A stretch of 5,845 bases of DNA from an uncultured Kangiella sp. (GTDB taxonomy: Bacteria; Pseudomonadota; Gammaproteobacteria; Enterobacterales; DSM-103792). Under the pieces are notes generated by a model. The model was not told where the DNA came from, ran no database searches, and worked only from the letters and a program-made list of their open reading frames with translations. Position 1 is the stretch's first letter, and every line of letters begins with the position of its first letter. Position numbers and translations under genes: made by a program. The stretch lies in the NCBI GenBank assembly GCA_946480585.1, contig CAMLKQ010000148.1, positions 1 through 5,845 of the forward strand, read 5' to 3'. Below are positions 1-4,896 of this stretch, one piece after another.

Positions 1-1227
1 GTCGCCTGGGCCGAAGCCAAGTTCAAGGAGCTCGGCTTCGACAAGGTCTGGAAAGAGCCGGTGACCTTCCCGACCTGGCAACGTGGTGTCGAGCGTGCCG
101 AGGTGTTGGCGCCGTTTCCGCAGCCGCTGGTGATCACCGCGCTGGGCGGTTCCGTGGCGACGCCGGCCGGTGGCCTGCAAGCGGAAATCGTCGGCTTCGA
201 CAGCCTGGACGCGCTGAAAGCCGCGCCGGCCGAACGGGTCAGCGGCAAAATCGCCTTCATCAACCGTCACATGGATGCCCACCGCGATGGCCGTGATTAC
301 GGCCCGGCGGTTGGCGCTCGCAGCAACGGCGCGGTCGAAGCGGCCAAGAAAGGTGCGGTGGCGCTGGTGATCCGCTCGATTGGCACCGACTCTGACCGGC
401 TCGCTCACACCGGCACCATGCGCTACGACGCCAGCGTCAACAAAATCCCGGCAGCGGCGCTGTCGGTACCGGATGCCGATCTGCTGGCTAACATGCTCAA
501 GCGCGGCAAGCCGGTCACCATCAAGCTCGATATCGGCGCCCAGCCAGGCCCGATGTTCACGTCGTACAACGTGATTGGCGAAATCACCGGCACCGAGCGG
601 CCGAACGAATACGTGCTGATCGGCGGTCACCTCGATTCTTGGGATCTGGGCACGGGCGCGGTCGATGATGGCGCCGGCTGCGCCATCACGATGGCGGCAG
701 CGGAGTTTCTCAATCGCCACGGCCTGAAGCCGAAACGCAGCATTCGGGTGGTGTTGTTTGCCAACGAAGAGCAGGGTTTGTACGGCGGCAATCAGTACCG
801 CGATGCACATGCCAAAGAGATCAAAAAAATTCAGGCCGCGGCCGAAGCCGATTTTGGTCAAGGGCCGGTGTATCAGCTGCACTCGCGGGTCAAACCGGAG
901 GCGCTGCCCTTGGTCAAACAAATGCATCAGGTGCTGGCCCCCTTGGGCGTCGAGCCGGGCGGCAATGACGCATTCGCCGGTCCGGATCTGCGCGCGCTGA
1001 TCATGTCTGGTACCGCCGCGTTCGGATTGGCGCTCGACGGTCTGGATTACTTTGATCTGCACCACACGGCCAACGACACTTTCGACAAAATCGAGCCGGC
1101 ACGCATCAACCAGAGCACCGCAGTGTATGCAACGTGGGCTTGGCTGGCAGCAAACGCGCCGACCGATTTCGGCTCCGGCAGCGATTACTTGCTGAACAAA
1201 ATCAAGGCCGAGCAGCGCGGCAACTGA
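1..1227 (+). CDS. M28-family zinc carboxypeptidase, carboxypeptidase Q-like (5' partial)
   Basis: Metallopeptidase of family M28, expected to release C-terminal residues from peptides with two zinc ions; most similar in memory to CPQ/PGCP. The frame is open from base 1, so the true start and any signal peptide lie outside; the GTG at 61 is internal. The 408 visible codons hold a protease-associated (PA) domain at about bases 130-540, then the peptidase domain. Metal-site residues are visible in order: His (628-630) and Asp of GGHLDSWDLG, bridging Asp (664-666) in GAVDDGAG, the Glu pair of ANEEQG (766-771), Asp (850-852), and the late His of DLHHTANDT (1063-1065). The GHLDSWD and HH..xDT blocks are what suggest CPQ rather than aminopeptidase Y types. 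All metal residues are present, so it should be active. Bacterial relatives are usually exported, but that cannot be seen here. TGA stop at 1225-1227. Confidence 0.93.
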   Translation, partial: VAWAEAKFKELGFDKVWKEPVTFPTWQRGVERAEVLAPFPQPLVITALGGSVATPAGGLQAEIVGFDSLDALKAAPAERVSGKIAFINRHMDAHRDGRDYGPAVGARSNGAVEAAKKGAVALVIRSIGTDSDRLAHTGTMRYDASVNKIPAAALSVPDADLLANMLKRGKPVTIKLDIGAQPGPMFTSYNVIGEITGTERPNEYVLIGGHLDSWDLGTGAVDDGAGCAITMAAAEFLNRHGLKPKRSIRVVLFANEEQGLYGGNQYRDAHAKEIKKIQAAAEADFGQGPVYQLHSRVKPEALPLVKQMHQVLAPLGVEPGGNDAFAGPDLRALIMSGTAAFGLALDGLDYFDLHHTANDTFDKIEPARINQSTAVYATWAWLAANAPTDFGSGSDYLLNKIKAEQRGN

Positions 1228-1286
1228 GCGCGCACACGCGCCTCGCGGATGCCGACAGCGGTAACCTTACGACAGACAGGAAAACG

Positions 1287-2057
1287 ATGATGACTGGCAG
1301 CATTCACTACGAGGTTCGCGACCGGATTGCCCATCTGGTGATCAACCGGCCGGACAAGCGCAACGCGCTGACCACGCCGATGTACCTGCAACTGACCTCG
1401 TATCTGGCCGAGGCCGAGCACGATGCCAATGTGCGGGTGATCCTGTTTCGCGGTGAAGGCGGGCATTTCTCCGCCGGCAACGATCTGGCCGATTTTCTCA
1501 ACCAGCCGCCGATTGATGCTGACAGCCCGGTGATCAAGTTCCTGTTTGCGGTGGCGAGTGCGCACAAGCCCTTGGTGGCTGCAGTTGAAGGTGTCGCTGT
1601 TGGCATTGGCACCACGCTGCTGCTGCATTGCGATCTGAGCTATGCCGCGCGCGATGCCAAATTCAGCTTGCCGTTTGTCAATCTCGGGCTGGTGCCGGAA
1701 GCGGCGTCGAGTTTGTTGCTGCCGCAACTGTGCGGCCACGCCCGTGCCGCTGAATTGTTGCTGCTGGGGGAACCGTTCAGTGCCGATACCGCGAAAGACT
1801 GCGGCATCATCACCGGCATGACCGGTGTCGGTGAGGCGCTGGCAACCGCCGAACAGGCCGCGCGCAAGCTGGCGGCCAAACCGCCGGCAGCGTTGCGTGC
1901 CAGCAAAGCCCTGCTGAAGCGGCATTTGCGCGGCGCGGTGTCTGATACTTTGTTGGTGGAAGCGGCCGAGTTTCGCGAGCGCCTGCAAAGCCCGGAAGCC
2001 AAAGAGGCGTTCAAGGCGTTTCTGGAAAAGCGGGCGCCAGATTTTTCGAAATTCTGA
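1287..2057 (+). CDS. Enoyl-CoA hydratase/isomerase (crotonase) family protein, isomerase-like active site
   Basis: A 256-aa crotonase-fold protein acting on acyl-CoA thioesters, probably in fatty-acid or related degradation. The start is the first of two adjacent ATGs, with AGGA five bases upstream (1278-1281); the open frame continues back to 1134 inside the peptidase gene but has no such site. Visible features: N-terminal IAHLVINRPDKRNAL, first oxyanion-hole block FSAGNDLADF (61-70), second block GVAVGIGTTL (102-111), then LPFVNLGLVPEAASS (128-142). By alignment with rat mitochondrial hydratase, Glu144 is replaced by Thr110 and Glu164 by Phe130, so classical hydration is unlikely. Glu138 sits where delta3,delta2-enoyl-CoA isomerases of the yeast Eci1 / human ECI2 type place their base. 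I therefore favour a double-bond isomerase; the natural substrate cannot be read. It lies 59 nt after the peptidase gene, with no clear promoter between, and ends before a strong terminator. Confidence 0.93.
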   Translation: MMTGSIHYEVRDRIAHLVINRPDKRNALTTPMYLQLTSYLAEAEHDANVRVILFRGEGGHFSAGNDLADFLNQPPIDADSPVIKFLFAVASAHKPLVAAVEGVAVGIGTTLLLHCDLSYAARDAKFSLPFVNLGLVPEAASSLLLPQLCGHARAAELLLLGEPFSADTAKDCGIITGMTGVGEALATAEQAARKLAAKPPAALRASKALLKRHLRGAVSDTLLVEAAEFRERLQSPEAKEAFKAFLEKRAPDFSKF

Positions 2058-2091
2058 TCAGAAATCGTGGCCGCATGAAAGCAGCGGCAAC

Positions 2092-2121
2092 AAAAAAGCG
2101 AGTCACCGACTCGCTTTTTTT
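2092..2121. terminator. Bidirectional intrinsic terminator
   Basis: A perfect inverted repeat, GCGAGTC (2098-2104) and GACTCGC (2108-2114) with loop ACC, is flanked by six A on the left and seven T on the right. It therefore gives a stem followed by a U tract on both strands. It serves the crotonase gene on the + strand (stop at 2057) and the convergent - strand transcripts, where the TAA of the small ORF (2120-2122) overlaps its edge. Confidence 0.9.
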
Positions 2122-2257
2122 ATTTGCCCAGCTTGCTAGCGGCCGGGGCGGTTGGCTGGTCCGTGCCAGCAGCTTCGCGCTTGCGACGCAGTGACAGCGC
2201 GTCAGAGTGGTGTTGCTGGCGTTTTTGCAGAATGTTCAACAAACGATGGGAGATCAT
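2120..2257 (-). CDS. Small basic hypothetical protein (45 aa; longer TTG start possible)
   Basis: I do not recognise this protein. The chosen ATG (2255-2257) gives 45 residues: a short hydrophobic/helical start (MISHRLLNILQKRQ), an Arg/Lys-rich middle (LSLRRKREAAG) and an Ala/Pro tail ending SKLGK. There is no signal peptide or membrane segment. The start has GAAGGA just upstream (2261-2266), 3-4 nt away, slightly closer than ideal. The same frame is open back to 2410; a TTG at 2354-2356 preceded by AAGG at six bases would give 78 aa. I prefer the ATG because the extra stretch contains a -10-like TATAGT and two inverted repeats, which look regulatory. The TAA touches the bidirectional terminator, which supports a real - strand transcript ending here. 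It could also be non-coding transcript or the tail of the upstream operon mRNA. Confidence 0.4.
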   Translation of the reverse strand: MISHRLLNILQKRQQHHSDALSLRRKREAAGTDQPTAPAASKLGK

Positions 2258-2275
2258 ATTTCCTTCAAAGGTGTT

Positions 2276-2291
2276 CGACGTTGAGACGTCG
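2276..2291 (-). other. Short hairpin in possible leader of the small ORF
   Basis: CGACGT (2276-2281) and ACGTCG (2286-2291) form a perfect 6-bp stem with a four-base loop. If transcription starts about seven bases after the TATAGT at 2300-2305, this hairpin would be the first thing in a leader of roughly 36 nt, ending ten bases before GAAGGA. Such a 5' hairpin may protect an mRNA or modulate translation; that role is inferred. Confidence 0.35.
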
Positions 2292-2299
2292 GTGATTTC

Positions 2300-2333
2300 A
2301 CTATAGTCCAGCGTCATGACGTTTGCATGACGC
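2300..2333 (-). promoter_or_regulatory. Candidate promoter -10 with an overlapping dyad operator
   Basis: Read on the - strand, TATAGT (2305-2300) matches the sigma70 -10 consensus at five of six bases. No good -35 hexamer is found 16-18 bp upstream. Instead that place holds a dyad, GCGTCAT (2311-2317) and ATGACGC (2327-2333) with nine bases between, and inside it the perfect 10-bp palindrome CGTCATGACG (2312-2321). A weak -35 with a dyad over it is typical of an activated or repressed promoter. It would drive only the small ORF. The evidence is sequence pattern alone. Confidence 0.3.
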
Positions 2334-2401
2334 ACGACCTTGCCGGTTGCGGCCAAGCGGTACCTTGCCGCCGTCCAGCGATCGTGGAGATAAGACCGAA
2401 T

Positions 2402-2424
2402 CGGCGGGATTCAAGTTCCCGCCG
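2402..2424 (-). other. Perfect 8-bp hairpin downstream of the Ycf46-N-like gene
   Basis: CGGCGGGA (2402-2409) and TCCCGCCG (2417-2424) enclose a seven-base loop. The stem is GC-rich and lies 30 nt past the stop codon of the gene ending at 2454. No T tract follows on either strand, so it is not a standard intrinsic terminator; it may be a 3' stabilising hairpin, an attenuation element or a weak terminator. Confidence 0.45.
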
Positions 2425-2453
2425 GTTGGTGTGGCGAGGGTTACGTGGGGGGC

Positions 2454-2912
2454 TCAAGCGACCCGGAACTGTTGACCGGTCTGGTTGTTGATACGCAGCT
2501 GGGTTTCAACAAACAGACCTTTCATGTGATCCGGCACATTCAGACCCTGGCCACCGAACACCAGCAGCTTGCGCTGCGGGCTGCGGTCGGCAACCAGACG
2601 GCGCAGCAGCGCCCAAGTCGAAACAATCTTGAATTCGTCGCGCAGGTTTTCGAACAGGTAGACCGCGAAATGCGGACGGCTGACGATGTGCTGCAGCGCT
2701 TGCTCGAAACCGGCGGTGTTCGGCACCACGATATGCGGCATGTCGATGCGGGACAGGCCACGGCCCGGCTCCCAGACATAACAAGCGCGCGAGGTGAAAT
2801 CGTTGTAGCGGAGCAGTTCGTCGCGCAGCAGCGCGGTGTTGTCACAATGCAGATCCAGCGCGTTGTGGCCAGCGCTGAGCGCCATTTCCAGCATGTTGCG
2901 CAGATTCGACAT
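2454..2912 (-). CDS. Stand-alone protein resembling the N-terminal domain of Ycf46-type AAA ATPases
   Basis: A 152-aa soluble protein with no signal peptide or membrane helix. Its layout recalls the non-ATPase N-terminal domain of Ycf46-like AAA proteins: a strand ending in CYVWEPGRGL (44-53), a helix FEQALQHIVSRP (69-80), a strand AVYLFENLRDEF (83-94), a helix ALLRRLVADRSPQRK (101-115), then LLVFGGQGLNVPDHMKGLFVE (116-136 region), like the 'L.LLSP.L.IPPELEKEI' pattern of that domain. There is no Walker A motif and the reading frame ends soon after, so no ATPase module is attached. This assignment is from memory of the pattern, not a search; function unknown. The second of two adjacent ATGs is used because GGGAGG (2918-2923) is five bases from it and only two from the first. 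It follows the diguanylate cyclase by 38 nt, so the two are probably co-transcribed. TGA stop. Confidence 0.8.
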   Translation of the reverse strand: MSNLRNMLEMALSAGHNALDLHCDNTALLRDELLRYNDFTSRACYVWEPGRGLSRIDMPHIVVPNTAGFEQALQHIVSRPHFAVYLFENLRDEFKIVSTWALLRRLVADRSPQRKLLVFGGQGLNVPDHMKGLFVETQLRINNQTGQQFRVA

Positions 2913-2917
2913 CATTG

Positions 2918-2923
2918 CCTCCC
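2918..2923 (-). promoter_or_regulatory. Ribosome binding site GGGAGG deciding the start at 2912
   Basis: The - strand reads GGGAGG, CAATG, ATG. The five-base distance to the second ATG (2910-2912) is near optimal, while the first ATG (2913-2915) is only two bases away. The adjacent hairpin (2924-2945) ends at the base before this site. Confidence 0.7.
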
Positions 2924-2945
2924 GGATTTGCCGGCAGGCAAATCC
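2924..2945 (-). other. Intercistronic 9-bp hairpin abutting a ribosome binding site
   Basis: GGATTTGCC (2924-2932) and GGCAAATCC (2937-2945) are perfectly complementary around a four-base loop. The stem fills over half of the 38-nt gap between the diguanylate cyclase stop (2951) and the next start, and its 3' side ends exactly where GGGAGG begins. No T tract follows, so it is not a terminator. It could block exonucleases, mark an RNase cleavage site, or affect loading of ribosomes on the second gene. Confidence 0.6.
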
Positions 2946-2950
2946 TTTCG

Positions 2951-3853
2951 TTACGCGGCCACGTGTACCCGGTTACGTCCTTCATCTTTGGCACGATACA
3001 GCGCGCGATCGGCCAGATCGAGCAGCTGCTCGCTGCTGGCATTGCGCTGGTAACCGGTCAGGCCCGAGCTGATGGTCACATTGATGACATTGTCATTGCA
3101 GCGAACTGGAGCACATTCAATGGCGGCGCGCAGTCGTTCGGCCAGAATTGCGGCGGACTTCACATCGGTGTTGCGCAACAGGATCACGAACTCTTCACCG
3201 CCGTACCGGAACACGGCATCGGAACTGCGGGTCAGCTCGGTCAAGCGCTTGGCCACCACCCGCAACGCTTCATCGCCGGCAGCGTGACCGAACCGGTCGT
3301 TGATGGTTTTGAAATGATCGATGTCGATCAGCAGCAGGCTGAACGGGCCTCCATGGCGCTGGGAAAGGCCCAGCTCGGTGGCCAGCGTCTGTTCCAGCGC
3401 GGCGCGGTTGCCGACGCCGGTCAAGGCATCCTGACGGGCGGCGCGCAGCGCATCGCGGTAGAGCAGGGCATTGCGCAGCGGATAACCGAGCAGCGACAGG
3501 CTGGTTTCGATGATCAGCAGTTCGGCATCGGCAAACGGCTGTTGCCGCGACAACCGCAGATCGCCCAGCGTCTGCTGGCCGATTTCGAGCGTGTACTGGG
3601 CCTGATGGCGGCCGGCGAGACCCTGTTTGAACTGGGTTTCGCCCTGCACCGAAAAACTCAGCTCATCGACGCTGACCAGCTTGGTCAGATTGTCGAGGTA
3701 GCAGCTCAGTACCTCAGCCAGCTCCAGGCTGCGGGGCAGTTCGCGCGCCAGCCGGGTGCACAGATCTTCCAGCCGCTCGACCGCCGCCGGCAGTTGCCGG
3801 AAATGCGCCGCGGCTGGCAGGCCAATGACTTTGCGCGAGATGGGGCTGGACAT
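2951..3853 (-). CDS. Diguanylate cyclase, GAF-like N-terminus plus GGDEF domain
   Basis: Makes the second messenger cyclic di-GMP from two GTP, in the cytoplasm; such signals usually shift cells between motile and attached states. The 300-aa protein has an N-terminal region (about 20-135) with a GAF-like pattern, including YTLEIGQQTLGDLRLSR and a following helix, but no membrane segment, so the input is probably soluble. The GGDEF domain (about 140-300) has DALTGVGNR (142-150), metal Asp177 in LLLIDIDHFK, Asn185 and Asp194 of the nucleotide site, and the active motif GGEEF (218-222). RSSD (209-212) lies exactly five residues before it, the standard product-inhibition I-site. All key residues are intact, so it should be active and feedback-inhibited. 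The ATG at 3851-3853 is chosen because GGAG lies eight bases upstream; a GTG at 3925 would add 24 residues but has no ribosome site. First gene of a pair with the Ycf46-N-like protein. Confidence 0.95.
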   Translation of the reverse strand: MSSPISRKVIGLPAAAHFRQLPAAVERLEDLCTRLARELPRSLELAEVLSCYLDNLTKLVSVDELSFSVQGETQFKQGLAGRHQAQYTLEIGQQTLGDLRLSRQQPFADAELLIIETSLSLLGYPLRNALLYRDALRAARQDALTGVGNRAALEQTLATELGLSQRHGGPFSLLLIDIDHFKTINDRFGHAAGDEALRVVAKRLTELTRSSDAVFRYGGEEFVILLRNTDVKSAAILAERLRAAIECAPVRCNDNVINVTISSGLTGYQRNASSEQLLDLADRALYRAKDEGRNRVHVAA

Positions 3854-3872
3854 CGCTATCACTCCGAAGCAC

Positions 3873-3946
3873 GGCAACGACCTGACAAGCTGGGGACAGC
3901 GTGGCGTTGCCCGGTTCGCTGTCACAAACGGTGTTAGCGAGAACCG
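3873..3946 (-). other. Possible structured mRNA leader of the diguanylate cyclase
   Basis: Two potential helices lie back to back between the candidate promoter and the gene. Helix one pairs 3936-3946 with CGGTTCGCT (3912-3920): nine pairs with a two-base bulge. Helix two pairs CGTTGCC (3905-3911) with GGCAACG (3873-3879): seven perfect pairs around 25 nt. The ribosome site GGAG (3862-3865) follows seven bases later. I do not recognise a known riboswitch, and GC-rich leaders fold easily by chance. Confidence 0.3.
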
Positions 3947-3957
3947 TGCCAGCGCGC

Positions 3958-3986
3958 AGAATAAAAATTGGCGCCTTATAAATCAA
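3958..3986 (-). promoter_or_regulatory. Candidate sigma70 promoter for the diguanylate cyclase
   Basis: On the - strand, TTGATT (3986-3981) and TATTCT (3963-3958) are separated by exactly 17 bases, each matching four of six consensus positions. They lie in the most AT-rich stretch of the window. Transcription would start near 3951, giving a leader of roughly 98 nt before the ATG at 3853. Confidence 0.5.
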
Positions 3987-3994
3987 TGATTTAT
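3978..3994. promoter_or_regulatory. Perfect 17-bp palindrome, candidate operator
   Basis: ATAAATCA (3978-3985), a central A, and TGATTTAT (3987-3994) form a perfect dyad. It fully covers the putative -35 hexamer of the diguanylate cyclase promoter, a position where a bound dimer would block polymerase. It does not match an FNR/Anr box (TTGAT, four bases, ATCAA). The binding protein is unknown. Confidence 0.45.
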
Positions 3995-4042
3995 TAGCGA
4001 TTGGATGTGTGAACTTTGATGTGGGTCAGGGTTTTGACAGCA

Positions 4043-4068
4043 AACCGGCAGCCAAAGGGCTGCCGGTT
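4043..4068 (-). terminator. Strong hairpin after yciK, probable terminator
   Basis: AACCGGCAGCC (4043-4053) and GGCTGCCGGTT (4058-4068) form a perfect 11-bp stem with a four-base loop, 47 nt past the yciK stop. On the - strand the stem is followed by TTGCTGTC, a poor U tract, so termination may be partial or rely on other factors. It separates the yciK operon from the diguanylate cyclase promoter. Confidence 0.55.
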
Positions 4069-4115
4069 GCAGGAAAAAGCCGGGAATTTGGCACAAAACT
4101 GTCGTACAAATTGAC

Positions 4116-4862
4116 CTATTGCGCGTCAACAGATTGACCGTGTACCTCACGACTGTCCGGCCCGAGCAACCACAGATAGGTCGGCAGGATGTCGTCCGGT
4201 GTCTTCAGCTTGCTGGTGTCCTCGGCCGGGAACGCGGCAGCACGCATCTTGGTGCGGGTGCCGCCCGGATTGATGCAGTTGACCCGGATATTCGAGTTTT
4301 CGTCGAGCTCGTCGGCCAGCACCTGCATCATGCCTTCGGTAGCGAATTTTGATACCGCATAGGCACCCCAGAACGCCCGGCCCTTGCGGCCCACGCCGCT
4401 GCTGGTGAATAGCACCGAGGCGTCGCTGGAGGCTTTCAACAGCGGCATCAGGCTCTGGGTCAGCAGGAAGGCTGCGTTGACGTTGATTTGCATCACTTCC
4501 AGCCAGACGTTCGGCGCGTAGTGCTCGATCGGCGCGCGCTCGCCGAGCACGGCGGCGTTGTGCAGCAAACCATCGAGCCGGCCGAATTCCTGCTGCAGCG
4601 TTTGCGCGAGACCGACGGTGTCGTCCGGCGTGACGGTCAACAGGTTCATCGGCACGATCGCCGGTTGTGCGCCGCCAGCGGCGACGATCGCGTCATACAC
4701 CGCTTCCAGTTTTTTCTGCTGGCGGCCGAGCAGGATGACGGTGGCGCCGTGTTTGGCACAGCCGAGTGCAACGGTCTTGCCGATGCCATCACCGGCGCCG
4801 GTGATCAGGATGACGCGGTCTTTCAAGACGTCAGCGGCGGGTTGGTAGTGCTTGTGATCCAT
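4116..4862 (-). CDS. yciK: Short-chain dehydrogenase/reductase, YciK family
   Basis: Cytoplasmic NAD(P)-dependent oxidoreductase of the classical SDR family; the physiological substrate of YciK is not settled. The 248-aa protein matches E. coli YciK along its length, including the opening HYQP, KFATEGMMQVLADE and RVNCINPGGTRT. Seen in order: cofactor loop TGAGDGIG (21-28), GRQQKK with Arg47 after the second strand (suggesting NADPH), LLHNAAVLGE (99-108, the family's variant of the NNAG motif), catalytic Asn127 in MQINVNA, Ser154/155, and Tyr168-x3-Lys172 in YAVSK. It ends at the DAQ found near the E. coli C-terminus, without the short tail. The ATG has AGGA seven bases upstream. It starts 34 nt after the synthase-family gene, so it is probably the last gene of that operon. 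TAG stop. Confidence 0.96.
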   Translation of the reverse strand: MDHKHYQPAADVLKDRVILITGAGDGIGKTVALGCAKHGATVILLGRQQKKLEAVYDAIVAAGGAQPAIVPMNLLTVTPDDTVGLAQTLQQEFGRLDGLLHNAAVLGERAPIEHYAPNVWLEVMQINVNAAFLLTQSLMPLLKASSDASVLFTSSGVGRKGRAFWGAYAVSKFATEGMMQVLADELDENSNIRVNCINPGGTRTKMRAAAFPAEDTSKLKTPDDILPTYLWLLGPDSREVHGQSVDAQ

Positions 4863-4896
4863 GAGCGGTTCCTGCGCGTGCGGGTTTCAATCGACG

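Noticed and set aside
1228..1241. GCGCG/CGCGC hairpin after the peptidase stop
   Set aside because: Only five pairs and no T tract; too short and too GC-biased to call a terminator.
1134..1286. Extension of the crotonase frame into the peptidase gene
   Set aside because: The extension overlaps conserved peptidase coding sequence, and family homology begins just after the ATG pair at 1287-1292.
1185..1988. Long - strand open frame (267 codons) opposite the crotonase gene
   Set aside because: Antisense to a clearly real gene; Gln/Arg-rich low-complexity translation, no domain seen.
2445..3053. + strand open frame of 202 codons
   Set aside because: Antisense to the Ycf46-N-like gene, whose - strand frame has a good ribosome site and recognisable pattern.
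3851..3925. Upstream GTG start for the diguanylate cyclase
   Set aside because: No ribosome site before it, and the extra 24 residues carry no family pattern; the ATG at 3853 has GGAG at eight bases.
2915..3937. Long + strand open frame (340 codons) opposite the diguanylate cyclase
   Set aside because: It is the antisense shadow of an intact GGDEF gene; its product is Gln/Ala-rich with no recognisable motif, as expected from GC-rich codon structure on the other strand.
3854..3950. Cyclic di-GMP (GEMM) riboswitch in the cyclase leader
   Set aside because: The conserved GEMM core segments are not visible in this stretch; only generic helices are.
3981..3991. FNR/Anr-type box in the promoter palindrome
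   Set aside because: The half-sites AATCA and TGATT have only one base between them and opposite order to TTGAT-N4-ATCAA.
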